From NCBI GenBank assembly GCA_937942355.1, contig CALDEW010000554.1, forward strand, positions 1-32,092: DNA of 32,092 nt, read 5' to 3'. The translations under genes were made by a program, and so were the position numbers. Origin of the DNA: an uncultured Pirellulaceae bacterium. GTDB lineage: Bacteria > Planctomycetota > Planctomycetia > Pirellulales > Pirellulaceae. The notes below the pieces were generated by a model that worked only from the letters and a program-made list of their open reading frames with translations, ran no database searches and was not told where the DNA came from. Below, piece after piece: positions 1-8,907 of this stretch (its first letter is position 1; the number at the start of each line of letters is the position of its first letter).

Positions 1-214
1 CCTCATCCACTACCTCCAACCCCGAATCTAAATTGGAACATGGCACTGGGAGCTCGATGGGGCTGAAAGCCCAATCTACAGGTTCGGTTTAAGGGTCTGG
101 CCAATCAGGCAATCTATGCGGCTTGCACAACCGGTAATTCTGACAACTACGCCACTCACATCGCTCGGTGGTCGATGAATATCGTGTACGTCCTCACCCT
201 CGTCCGCAAAAAAC
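1..214. other. gene-free left edge
   Basis: I see no convincing coding sequence before the first gene. The stretch contains a small hairpin (listed separately) and no recognisable terminator, tRNA or strong promoter. It may hold the promoter of the gene starting at 215, but no good -35/-10 pair stands out. Confidence 0.4.
60..83. repeat. short hairpin, candidate dispersed intergenic element
   Basis: The arms gggct (60-64) and agccc (68-72) pair around a three-base loop and are followed by caatctacagg. The stem is short, so the structure alone proves little. My inference that it belongs to a dispersed planctomycete repeat rests on its familiar look and on the other palindromes in this window, not on a search. 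Confidence 0.25.
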
Positions 215-1318
215 ATGTCGCGATTCTGGAAAACGATTTTGCTTGCCCTCGTCATCGTGGGCGGACTATGGATTTTGTTGAATCAGGATCGCATCCAACA
301 GTCCGGTGGGCTGACCGCGTTCATTCAACAAACGATGAACCAGAACCGTGCCGCCACCCCGCAGTGGTCGACCGAACAGTGGTCGACCGAAGACCGATCC
401 AGCTGGCAGGAGACAAATTTTCGCGTCTCTTCTTCCAACAGCCAAACGGACCTCCGGCAGCGGCGACCTTACAACAGCGATCACCGATTGGGATCCCAAT
501 TTAAGCCGGCGTTGGCTATGCCGCCGCGCCTGCCCAACACCCTCCGCATCGCTTCATTCAAGATGAACGCCGACTCGGCATCGCAGTCGGACCAACACGC
601 GACCCATGTGCTGACCCATTTATGCAGTCAATTTGACATCGTCGCTTTCCAGGAAATGGATAGTCGCAGCGACGCGTGGCTGGCTGAAATCAGCAACAAC
701 GTGGCCGCCGCGACAAACGGAGCGGTCACCTTTGAGGTGCTCAGCGACCGCTCGAAGATCGAAACGGGACAGCCTCAGTTCGCAATCCTCTTCAACACGC
801 GGACGCTGGATCTGGATCAATCGCAGTGGTACTCCGTCAACGATCCGGACAACCTATTGGCGCGGGCGCCATTGGTGGGCTGGTTCCGCGCGAAGAATGT
901 CCCCACCGACGAAGCGTTCACTTTCACGCTGGCCAATATTCAGCTGGACAACCATCGCCCCGACCTTGAACTGGCTTACATCGGAGAACTGTTTCGCGCC
1001 ATCCGCAGCGACGGACGAGGCGAAGACGATGTGATCCTTGTCGGGAACTTCAACGCCGGAGATCGCGGTCTGTCACCGCTGCGAAAAAGGGCAGGGCTTA
1101 CTTGGGTGGTCTATGACACGCCAACGTCGACCGACAAAAACCACCAATTCGACAATTTGGTGTTCTCCCAAACCGCAAGTGTCGAGTTCACGGGGCAGGG
1201 CGGGGTGCTGGATTTTCTGGCGGCTTACAATTTGCGATACGATCAAGCTATCGCCATCTCGGATCACATGCCGATCTGGGCCGAATTTTCGGCCATCGAA
1301 GGTAATGAAACGCGGTAG
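215..1318 (+). CDS. membrane-anchored endonuclease/exonuclease/phosphatase family protein
   Basis: A 367-residue protein with one hydrophobic N-terminal segment (about residues 5-21), then a low-complexity linker, then an endonuclease/exonuclease/phosphatase (DNase I-like) fold from about residue 108. Family landmarks are visible: RIASFKMN at the domain start, FQEM carrying the metal-binding glutamate, VGNFNA in place of the usual GDFN, FDNLVF, and the C-terminal SDHMPIW matching the SDHxP motif. Members cleave phosphodiester or phosphomonoester bonds (nucleic acids, phosphoinositides, sphingomyelin); the substrate here cannot be told. The anchor suggests action outside the cytoplasmic membrane. 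The linker contains an in-frame duplication of QWSTE. The Asp-to-Asn change in the GDFN motif may reduce or abolish catalysis. It stands alone, 225 bp before cysD. The start gives a positively charged N-terminus followed by the membrane segment. Confidence 0.75.
   Translation: MSRFWKTILLALVIVGGLWILLNQDRIQQSGGLTAFIQQTMNQNRAATPQWSTEQWSTEDRSSWQETNFRVSSSNSQTDLRQRRPYNSDHRLGSQFKPALAMPPRLPNTLRIASFKMNADSASQSDQHATHVLTHLCSQFDIVAFQEMDSRSDAWLAEISNNVAAATNGAVTFEVLSDRSKIETGQPQFAILFNTRTLDLDQSQWYSVNDPDNLLARAPLVGWFRAKNVPTDEAFTFTLANIQLDNHRPDLELAYIGELFRAIRSDGRGEDDVILVGNFNAGDRGLSPLRKRAGLTWVVYDTPTSTDKNHQFDNLVFSQTASVEFTGQGGVLDFLAAYNLRYDQAIAISDHMPIWAEFSAIEGNETR
362..391 (+). repeat. exact 15-bp tandem duplication in coding sequence
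   Basis: The 15-mer cagtggtcgaccgaa occurs twice back to back (362-376 and 377-391), in frame, and encodes QWSTE twice in the linker between the membrane anchor and the nuclease-fold domain. This is a recent-looking slippage product in a region under little structural constraint. Confidence 0.9.
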
Positions 1319-1543
1319 TGCAGTAATGCCAGATATGGGCAGGAAGGCCCCCGCTTGCTCGGTGTCGAATCTCGACCGATATCGCCCACTTTACCGATTC
1401 TAGGCGTAATTCAAGCATTCGTCGGAATCGACCGAAGAAAGGTATTCGGCGGCACTGTTAATACAGCATTGCCGTTAATTTGGGGCAGATTATATTAAGT
1501 GCCCAAACTTTAACGATTACCGTTATTTCTCAATAAGCCATTC

Positions 1544-2455
1544 ATGTCTGAAAATTTACAGCTTACCCACCTCAAAGAGCTCGAAGCCGAAAGCATTCAC
1601 ATTATTCGTGAGGTTGTCGCCGAGTTTAAAAACCCGGTCATGCTTTACTCGATCGGAAAAGACTCCGCGGTGATGCTGCATCTGGCGATGAAAGCATTCT
1701 ATCCCGCCAAGCCGCCGTTTCCGCTGATGCATGTCGATACGACTTGGAAGTTCCAAGACATGTACAAGTTCCGCGAAGAGTACATCAAAGGGGAACTCGG
1801 CCTCGATGTCATCACCCACATCAATGAAGAAGGTCGCGCCCTGAACATTGACCCGCTGAAGTTTAGTGGCAAACATACCACGGTGATGAAGACCGAAGGA
1901 CTCAAACAAGCCTTGGACAAACATAAGTTCGATGCTGCTTTTGGTGGCGGTCGGCGAGACGAAGAAAAGTCACGTGCCAAGGAACGTGTCTACTCGTTCC
2001 GCGATGAAAACCACCGATGGGATCCCAAAAACCAGCGCCCCGAACTTTGGAATTTGTACAACGCGAAAGTCAATCAAGACGAATCGATTCGCGTGTTCCC
2101 ATTGTCCAACTGGACGGAACTGGATGTATGGCAGTACATCCACCTTGAGGAAATCCCGATCGTACCGCTTTATTATTCCGCAAAGCGCCCCGTCGTTGAC
2201 CGCAACGGCGTGCTGATCATGGTCGACGATGATCGGCTGAAGCTTAAAGAAGGCGAAGTGCCCGAAGAAAAAATGGTGCGTTTCCGTACGCTGGGATGTT
2301 ACCCGCTGACTGGCGCTGTTGAATCAACGGCCACGACATTGCCGGAAATCATCCAAGAGATGCTATTGGCCACCACCTCCGAACGCCAAGGCCGCGTGAT
2401 CGACAACGATGACGAAGGTTCCATGCAACAGAAGAAAGAAGAAGGCTACTTCTAA
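1544..2455 (+). CDS. cysD: sulfate adenylyltransferase subunit 2 (CysD)
   Basis: A 303-residue protein, the usual CysD length. It belongs to the PP-loop ATP pyrophosphatase family: [13 protein letters not shown] holds the SxGKDS loop (near residue 37), followed by HVDTTWKF and the [17 protein letters not shown] segment typical of CysD. With the GTPase subunit CysN it makes adenosine 5'-phosphosulfate (APS) and pyrophosphate from ATP and sulfate in the cytoplasm. The partner cysNC follows after 142 bp, wider than in tight operons, and the gap contains a possible repeat. No strong ribosome binding site precedes the ATG; the start agrees with the family N-terminus ([18 protein letters not shown]). 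The sequence appears intact. Confidence 0.96.
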   Translation: MSENLQLTHLKELEAESIHIIREVVAEFKNPVMLYSIGKDSAVMLHLAMKAFYPAKPPFPLMHVDTTWKFQDMYKFREEYIKGELGLDVITHINEEGRALNIDPLKFSGKHTTVMKTEGLKQALDKHKFDAAFGGGRRDEEKSRAKERVYSFRDENHRWDPKNQRPELWNLYNAKVNQDESIRVFPLSNWTELDVWQYIHLEEIPIVPLYYSAKRPVVDRNGVLIMVDDDRLKLKEGEVPEEKMVRFRTLGCYPLTGAVESTATTLPEIIQEMLLATTSERQGRVIDNDDEGSMQQKKEEGYF

Positions 2456-2462
2456 CAATACA

Positions 2463-2484
2463 AGCCCGAAGCGCCAGCGAGTGA
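2463..2484. repeat. candidate dispersed repeat in the cysD-cysNC gap
   Basis: The 22-base stretch from agcccgaagc to gcgagtga just after the cysD stop resembles short GC-rich elements that I associate with intergenic gaps in Rhodopirellula-type genomes. This is recollection rather than a search, and only one copy is seen in the window. Confidence 0.3.
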
Positions 2485-2597
2485 ATTATCGTTGCCGCAG
2501 TAATTAACTTACTGCCTGCCACGCTGGTGCCGGTACTTGATCAATCAAAACATTCAGCCCCTCTTAATCCCTCAAGCTTCTTGCGGGCATAAAAACC

Positions 2598-4526
2598 ATG
2601 TCACATCATTCTGACCTAATCGCCACCGACATCGATACCTATCTCGCTCAACACGAGAAGAAGGAACTGCTGCGTTTTCTCACCTGCGGCAGCGTCGACG
2701 ATGGAAAAAGTACGCTCATCGGCCGACTTCTGTTCGATTCCAAGATGATCTACGAAGATCAGCTGGAAAAATTGACCAAGGAATCAGCCACGCACGGCAC
2801 CACAGGCGGCGGTTTTGATCCGGCCCTGTTGACCGATGGTCTCAAAGAAGAGCGCGAACAAGGCATCACGATCGACGTTGCCTATCGTTATTTTTCAACG
2901 GCCAAACGCAAATTCATCATCGCCGATACTCCCGGCCACGTTCAGTACACGCGTAACATGGCCACCGGTGCTTCGACGGCTCACTTGGCGATCATCTTGA
3001 TCGACGCGCGTGAAGGACACGGCGTGATGGAACAAACCAAGCGTCACAGCTTCATCGCTTCGCTGCTGGGTATTAAACACATCTTGATCGCCGTTAATAA
3101 AATGGACGTCGTCGATTACAGCGAAGAACGTTTTGAAGAGATCTGCGCTGATTACAAAAGCTTCTCAGAACGGCTGAAGTTTCCCGATCTTCATTACCTA
3201 CCGATGTCAGCGCTTCACGGCGACAACGTTGTCGATCGCAGCGAAAACATGCCTTGGTACAACGGCAGCACGCTGATGAACTTTCTGGAAACAGTTTCCA
3301 TCGCATCGGATCGCAACTACGAAGATTTCAGGTTCCCCGTCCAAAGTGTTCTTCGTCCGAACTTGGATTTCCGTGGCTTCGCCGGCACCATCGCCTCGGG
3401 GATCGTGCGCGTTGGCGACGAAATCATGACGTTGCCGTCTCGCAAGAAAAGCAAAGTCAAAGAGATCGTCACTTACGACGGCAACATCGAACAGGCTCAC
3501 GCACCGATGTCCGTTACGCTGACGTTGGAAGATGAGATCGATTCCAGCCGCGGCGACATGATCGTGCGGCCGGGTAACCTTCCAAAGATGGAACAGAAAT
3601 TCGATGCCATGATGGTGTGGATGGACGACCAACCGATGGTGCCTGGAAAACAGTACATCTTCAAACATACGACCAAGATGGTTCCCGGCGTCATCAAGAC
3701 GCTAAAGTATCAAGTCGACGTCAACACGATGCACAAGCAACCGGCCCCGGCTCTGGAACTGAATCAGATCGGCCGCGTGGACGTGTCTTTGATCCAACCC
3801 ATCGCCTACGATCGCTACACGCGCAACAAAGGCACCGGTTCCTTCATTGTCATCGACCGTCTGACCAACATCACTGTTGCCGCAGGCATGATCATTGACA
3901 AACGCACCAGCGACAACACAGGTGCGGCATGGGATGAAGAACCGGCCAGCGGCACAACGCTGATTCAGGAACTAAGTAACGTCACCGGTGAAGAACGCCA
4001 AGCACGCTTTGGACAGAAACCGGTAACGGTTCTGTTCACAGGTCTTCCGGGTGCTGGAAAATCAACCACCGCTTACGGCGTCGAACGTGCCTTGTTTGAC
4101 AAAGGCCGCGCCGCAACGGTCATCGACGGCCAGAACCTCCGCATGGGGCTCAACCGCGATCTGAACTTCAGTTCCGATGGCCGATCCGAAAACGTCCGCC
4201 GGAGCGCCGAAGTTGGGAAACTGATCAACAAATCAGGCGTCATCTGCCTGTTGGCATTGGTCGCGCCTGATGATTCGGTTCGTAAACGCGCCGCTGAAGT
4301 CGTAGGTAGTGACAATTTCATCGTGGTGCACCTGGACGCTTCTGAAGAAGTCTGCGAAGGACGAAATGAATCGGCCAAAAAACGCGGCGAAGACGACGTC
4401 AAAGAAAGTGCCGTCGAATATCAAGCTCCAACCGATGCTGATCTGGTATTGGATACCGAATCGACCGATGCGACACAATGTGTCGCTCAGGTGCTGGAAC
4501 TGTTAGAAGCGAAAGGCGTAGTTTAG
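2598..4526 (+). CDS. cysNC: bifunctional sulfate adenylyltransferase subunit 1 / adenylylsulfate kinase (CysN-CysC fusion)
   Basis: A 642-residue fusion. Residues about 20-460 form the EF-Tu-like GTPase CysN: P-loop GSVDDGKST (31-39), [12 protein letters not shown] (G3) and NKMD (G4). GTP hydrolysis by this half drives APS synthesis by CysD. Residues about 475-642 form an APS kinase domain with P-loop GLPGAGKST (482-490), the DGQNLRMGL segment and RSENVRR. CysC phosphorylates APS to PAPS. The kinase half is unusual: where the family normally has an SPYR-type motif it has LVAPDDSVR, and where it has the KGLYKKA lid region it has ESAKKRGED with a shortened following segment. The GTPase half looks fully active; the kinase half may be weak or altered. 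It follows cysD in the same orientation. Confidence 0.95.
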   Translation: MSHHSDLIATDIDTYLAQHEKKELLRFLTCGSVDDGKSTLIGRLLFDSKMIYEDQLEKLTKESATHGTTGGGFDPALLTDGLKEEREQGITIDVAYRYFSTAKRKFIIADTPGHVQYTRNMATGASTAHLAIILIDAREGHGVMEQTKRHSFIASLLGIKHILIAVNKMDVVDYSEERFEEICADYKSFSERLKFPDLHYLPMSALHGDNVVDRSENMPWYNGSTLMNFLETVSIASDRNYEDFRFPVQSVLRPNLDFRGFAGTIASGIVRVGDEIMTLPSRKKSKVKEIVTYDGNIEQAHAPMSVTLTLEDEIDSSRGDMIVRPGNLPKMEQKFDAMMVWMDDQPMVPGKQYIFKHTTKMVPGVIKTLKYQVDVNTMHKQPAPALELNQIGRVDVSLIQPIAYDRYTRNKGTGSFIVIDRLTNITVAAGMIIDKRTSDNTGAAWDEEPASGTTLIQELSNVTGEERQARFGQKPVTVLFTGLPGAGKSTTAYGVERALFDKGRAATVIDGQNLRMGLNRDLNFSSDGRSENVRRSAEVGKLINKSGVICLLALVAPDDSVRKRAAEVVGSDNFIVVHLDASEEVCEGRNESAKKRGEDDVKESAVEYQAPTDADLVLDTESTDATQCVAQVLELLEAKGVV

Positions 4527-4650
4527 TCCTTTAATTCTCACGACACTTTTAGTCTGGGCTATGGTTTTAATAGAGTGTATCGTGGATGGGTTCGTCTTTT
4601 TAAAGTCGAGCGACTTCCATCAAAATAGTCATCCGAGAAGAAAACACCCA

Positions 4651-7296
4651 ATGGCCGACGACGTAATCTATGCCGATTGCCCGAAGATAAACGGGGACCG
4701 GTTCGGGCAACAGACGCGTGCGGATTTAAGGACTTTGGCGATACTTTTTATCGCTATGAGCCTAGGTTTTTGCGTGACCCACAAACGTGCGTTTGCCGAC
4801 GACGGCCTCCTGGGAAAGGTTGCAGTCGACAACTCAATCCCCGAGAAGATCTCATACAACAAGCACGTCCGCAGCATCCTTTCGGAAAACTGCTACTACT
4901 GTCACGGCCCTGACCCCAACCACCGTAAGGCTGACTTGCGGTTGGACCAAGCCGACAGCGCTGATTACGTTTTCGATGTCGACGACCCCGAATCCAGCAC
5001 GTTAATCGAGCGAATTCTTGAAGATGATCCCGAACTCCAAATGCCCCCACCGGATTCGGGCCGTAAAATTACTGACCGCCAGCGCAAGATTTTAACACGT
5101 TGGATTGAGCAAGGCGCACAGTACGAACCGCATTGGGCTTTCATTGCTCCGGTGCGACCCGAGGTTCCCAAGGTTGAGGATTCGAACTGGCCCAGAAACA
5201 CGATCGACAGGTTCATTTTTTCGGCTTTGGCGTCTCATGAGATTACTCCTTCGCCTCGCGCTCAACCGCACGTCATTGTCCGCAGAATGCATCTGGACCT
5301 GATTGGTTTACCGCCAACGCCGGCGCAGGTCGAATCTTTTTGCCAAAGCTACGAATCGGATGCTGATGCGGCGATCGAAGATTTGGCTGACCGGCTGCTG
5401 GCCGATCCACACTATGGCGAACGCATGGCGTTGCCTTGGTTAGATGCCGCTAGGTATTCGGACTCAAACGGTTTTCAAGAAGACGGCGATCGAAGCCAAT
5501 GGCCTTGGCGAGATTGGGTTGTCAACGCGCTCAATGACAACATGCCTTTTGACCAATTCACGATCGAGCAACTGGCAGGAGATCTATTACCCGATGCGAC
5601 ACTGCAACAATTGATCGCGACCGGATTCAATCGCAACCACATGCTCAACGGCGAAGGCGGTGCGATCGCCGAAGAACAGCGGAACAACTACGTCTTCGAT
5701 CGCGTCGACACGACCGCCACGACTTGGCTGGGGCTAACCATGGCTTGCGCCCAGTGTCATGACCATAAATACGACCCGATCACTCAAAAAGATTACTACC
5801 AATTCTTTGCTTACTTCAACAACGTTGATGAAATAGGCAACGTCGGTCGCAAGACAGGGCGAATGCAATGTGCAAAACCCTATATTGAATTGACAACTGA
5901 CCTTCAAAAGCAACAACTCAAAGAAGTCGACCAAGAGATCAAACCGCTGAAAAAAGAGTTGGCCGACCTTGATAAGGAGATCCTTAAGGCCTTGGCGAAG
6001 TGGGAAAAGGGTGCGGCTAAGGATCCCCCCGAAGGTATCAAACGCAACGAACTGCTTATCCTTAGACGGCCTCCCGAAAAACGAAGCTCCGGTGAGAAGA
6101 ACAGGCTGAAAAAGTACTTCATACTCAATCACGGGCCTGAGCAATGGAAAGAGACTCAGCAGAGCTTAAGAAAGCTAGAGAGTAAGAAGTCAAAAATTCG
6201 TTCGAGCATCACGACGGTTATGGTCATGCGTGAGCGGAAGAAACTACGAAAAACGCGTCTGTACAAACGTGGTGAATACAAGAACGTGGGCGATGAAGTC
6301 CAGCGTGGCATTCCGCACTTCCTCAGTTCGTCCAATGATTCTGAAGTGAAAGACCGACTCGCGTTAGCCAAATGGCTGGTCGCACCCAGCAACCCTCTGA
6401 CCAGTCGCGTTACGGTGAATCGTTACTGGCAAACTTTCTTCGGCACGGGCCTGGTAAAAACATCGGAGGATTTTGGAGTGCAAGCCGAACAGCCCAGCCA
6501 TCCTGATCTGCTGGATTGGTTGGCCGTTGACTTTCGGGAGCACGATTGGGATGTCAAACGCATTGTTCGCATGATCGTCACTTCGGAAACCTACCTGCAA
6601 AGCTCTCGTTTTCGGGACGAATTGCAGGAGTTGGACCCCGAGAATCGTTTGCTTGCCCGGGGACCGAGATTTCGTCTGCCGTCGATGATCATTCGGGATG
6701 CCGCACTGTCAGTTTCGAATCTGCTCAATGGCAAGCTTGGCGGAAAACCGGTTTACCCCTACCAGCCAATAGGACTGTGGAAGGAGTTCAGTTTAGAGAA
6801 GTTTTCTTACAAACCTTCAAAGGGCGAAGATCTCTACCGCCGTAGTCTGTACACATTTTGGCGTCGGACGGTCGCGCCGCCAAACCTTTTTGATTCCGCC
6901 AACCGTCAGACTTGCATTGTCAAACCATCTCGAACCAACACTCCGCTGCAGGCACTAACGCTGCTCAATGACCCGACCTTCGTTGAAGCGAGTCGAGTCT
7001 TGGCTGAAAATCTGCTGGCCGATGATTCAGTCGAGGACGACCAAAGCCGTTTGCATCGTTGCTTCAATGTCGCCTTGTGCCGGTCGCCAACGGAGGTTGA
7101 GAGCAAGGCACTGGTGGCAGCGATCAACGACAGTCGTACGTTCTATCAACAGAACATCGACGAGGCAAAAAAACTGATCAACGTTGGAGCTTCGATTCCT
7201 GAAGCTGAAACCGATGAGCAAATTTCTGAACTCGCCGCGCTGACCAGCGTGACGCAGATCGTGCTCAACACCGATGAATTTATAACCCGAGAGTGA
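4651..7296 (+). CDS. PSCyt1-DUF1549-DUF1553 (planctomycete cytochrome-type) secreted protein
   Basis: An 881-residue exported protein. After an N-terminal hydrophobic signal (cleavage plausible after AFA) comes a PSCyt1-type domain with a CxxCH haem site (CYYCH, residues 81-85), then DUF1549, with a second CxxCH (CAQCHDHKYDPI, 366-370), a charged coiled-coil-like insertion (about 420-525), and DUF1553 from about 565, ending in the family-typical NTDEFITRE. Such proteins are abundant in planctomycetes, are paired with DUF1501 genes and are often linked to polysaccharide breakdown; no reaction is established. The DUF1501 partner follows 37 bp later. I chose the ATG at 4651 over one at 4561 because it is preceded by a purine-rich gagaaga and puts the signal peptide near the terminus. 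A 6-bp dyad (4603-4608/4611-4616) lies just upstream. Confidence 0.88.
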   Translation: MADDVIYADCPKINGDRFGQQTRADLRTLAILFIAMSLGFCVTHKRAFADDGLLGKVAVDNSIPEKISYNKHVRSILSENCYYCHGPDPNHRKADLRLDQADSADYVFDVDDPESSTLIERILEDDPELQMPPPDSGRKITDRQRKILTRWIEQGAQYEPHWAFIAPVRPEVPKVEDSNWPRNTIDRFIFSALASHEITPSPRAQPHVIVRRMHLDLIGLPPTPAQVESFCQSYESDADAAIEDLADRLLADPHYGERMALPWLDAARYSDSNGFQEDGDRSQWPWRDWVVNALNDNMPFDQFTIEQLAGDLLPDATLQQLIATGFNRNHMLNGEGGAIAEEQRNNYVFDRVDTTATTWLGLTMACAQCHDHKYDPITQKDYYQFFAYFNNVDEIGNVGRKTGRMQCAKPYIELTTDLQKQQLKEVDQEIKPLKKELADLDKEILKALAKWEKGAAKDPPEGIKRNELLILRRPPEKRSSGEKNRLKKYFILNHGPEQWKETQQSLRKLESKKSKIRSSITTVMVMRERKKLRKTRLYKRGEYKNVGDEVQRGIPHFLSSSNDSEVKDRLALAKWLVAPSNPLTSRVTVNRYWQTFFGTGLVKTSEDFGVQAEQPSHPDLLDWLAVDFREHDWDVKRIVRMIVTSETYLQSSRFRDELQELDPENRLLARGPRFRLPSMIIRDAALSVSNLLNGKLGGKPVYPYQPIGLWKEFSLEKFSYKPSKGEDLYRRSLYTFWRRTVAPPNLFDSANRQTCIVKPSRTNTPLQALTLLNDPTFVEASRVLAENLLADDSVEDDQSRLHRCFNVALCRSPTEVESKALVAAINDSRTFYQQNIDEAKKLINVGASIPEAETDEQISELAALTSVTQIVLNTDEFITRE

Positions 7297-7333
7297 CGTT
7301 CAACAATTTCGCCTTCCAAGGGAAGATTTCAGC

Positions 7334-8812
7334 ATGAATCCGCTTGACCAAAACCACCAGCACAACACCCGGCGACAATTCTTCGGCCGCACCGCCACCG
7401 GTATCGGTGCGGCAGCGCTTGGTTCGTTGCTGAGCAAGGACTTGAAGGCAGAATCGCCTTTAAAAGACCAGCAAAGCAACGGATCCAACGAGCCACAAGA
7501 GTCGGGATTGCATTTCCCCGCCACCGCAAAACGAGTGATCTATCTCATGATGAGCGGCGGTCCATCCCACATCGACCTGTTCGACTATAAGCCGGAGATT
7601 CTCAATCGGCGCGGCGAAGAACTGCCCGATTCGGTCCGCAATGGTCAGCGCCTGACGGGGATGACCAACCGGCAGAGTCAACTGCCGGTGTTGCCACCGC
7701 TGAAGAAGTTTAAGTCGTGGGGCAAATCTAACATGATGTTGTCCGAACTGATTCCCTTCACCGGAGGAATTGCCGACGACATTTGTTTGGTGAAGTCCAT
7801 GAACACCGAAGCCATCAACCACGCTCCGGCAGCCACATTTTTCTTAACCGGTTCTCAGATACCCGGTCGCCCCAGCATGGGTGCTTGGGCGTCGTATGGT
7901 CTTGGCAGCATGAACGAAAACTTGCCTTCGTTCGTGGTGATGAATTCCAAGGACCGACAAAACACTTGCGGTCAGTTGCTGTTTGACTACTACTGGGGCA
8001 GCGGATTCATCCCTTCTAAACACCAAGGCGTGCGCTTTCGTTCGGGTGGAGATCCGGTGTTGTATTTGTCCAATCCCGATGGCATGCCTAGGAAGCTTCG
8101 CCGCAAGATGTTGGACCATCTGAATGTGCTCAATCAGCAGAAACTGTCTGACTACGGTGATCCGGAAATCGAAACGCGCATCGCTCAATACGAATTGGCT
8201 TATCGAATGCAAATGAGCCTGCCAGAGATCACCGACATTTCCGATGAACCAGAACACGTGTTGGAAATGTACGGCCCTGACGTTCACCGTACGGGCTCGT
8301 TTGCTCGCAATTGCCTCTTGGCGCGGAAGCTGGCCGAAAAAGATGTGCGATTCATTCAGCTGATGCATATCGGCTGGGATCAACATGCCAACATTGCTAC
8401 TCAGTTGCAGCACCAGTGTAAGGACACCGACCAACCGGCCGCCGCGCTGGTGAAGGATCTTAAGCAACGCGGGATGCTAGACGATACTTTGGTCATCTTT
8501 GGTGGCGAATTTGGTCGAACCGTTTTTGGACAGGGCGACATTAATGCCAAAGATGGCTACGGTCGCGACCACCATGGCCGCGTCTTTAGCCTGTGGATGG
8601 CCGGCGGAGGCGTGAAGCCGGGTTTTGAATACGGCCAGAGTTGCGATTACGGTTGGAACGTGGAAGAGAACGGCGTTCATGTCCATGATTGGCAGGCGAC
8701 GATCCTTCACATGCTGGGCATCAACCACGAACTGCTGACGTACCGCTACCAAGGCCGACGCTTTCGCCTGACGGACGTTCATGGACATGCCGTGAAGGAC
8801 CTACTGATTTAG
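7334..8812 (+). CDS. twin-arginine-exported DUF1501 domain protein
   Basis: A 492-residue protein starting with a twin-arginine signal (NTRRQFFGRTATGIGAAALG; arginines 13 and 14), so it is probably exported folded. The rest matches DUF1501, a family related to the alkaline phosphatase/sulfatase superfold: YLMMSGGPSHIDLFDYKP near the start, HIGWDQHANI, IFGGEFGRTVFGQG and DHHGRVFSLWMAGGG, with a C-terminal HDWQATILHMLGI. Some family members carry metal-binding residues, but no substrate is established. It follows the DUF1549/DUF1553 gene by 37 bp in the same orientation, the standard planctomycete pairing, so co-transcription is likely. An aaggga lies about 10 bases before the ATG. No sign of truncation. 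Confidence 0.9.
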   Translation: MNPLDQNHQHNTRRQFFGRTATGIGAAALGSLLSKDLKAESPLKDQQSNGSNEPQESGLHFPATAKRVIYLMMSGGPSHIDLFDYKPEILNRRGEELPDSVRNGQRLTGMTNRQSQLPVLPPLKKFKSWGKSNMMLSELIPFTGGIADDICLVKSMNTEAINHAPAATFFLTGSQIPGRPSMGAWASYGLGSMNENLPSFVVMNSKDRQNTCGQLLFDYYWGSGFIPSKHQGVRFRSGGDPVLYLSNPDGMPRKLRRKMLDHLNVLNQQKLSDYGDPEIETRIAQYELAYRMQMSLPEITDISDEPEHVLEMYGPDVHRTGSFARNCLLARKLAEKDVRFIQLMHIGWDQHANIATQLQHQCKDTDQPAAALVKDLKQRGMLDDTLVIFGGEFGRTVFGQGDINAKDGYGRDHHGRVFSLWMAGGGVKPGFEYGQSCDYGWNVEENGVHVHDWQATILHMLGINHELLTYRYQGRRFRLTDVHGHAVKDLLI

Positions 8813-8907
8813 GCGAAAACAATTTGCCGGTGAACTCAACGACTTCTTACGCATCGCGCCGCTCCGGTTAGAATACTGGCATTGCCAATCAATGCTCAGG
8901 AGCAACC

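Noticed and set aside
7844-8467. 207-codon minus-strand frame opposite the DUF1501 gene
   Set aside because: Antisense shadow of a recognised family.
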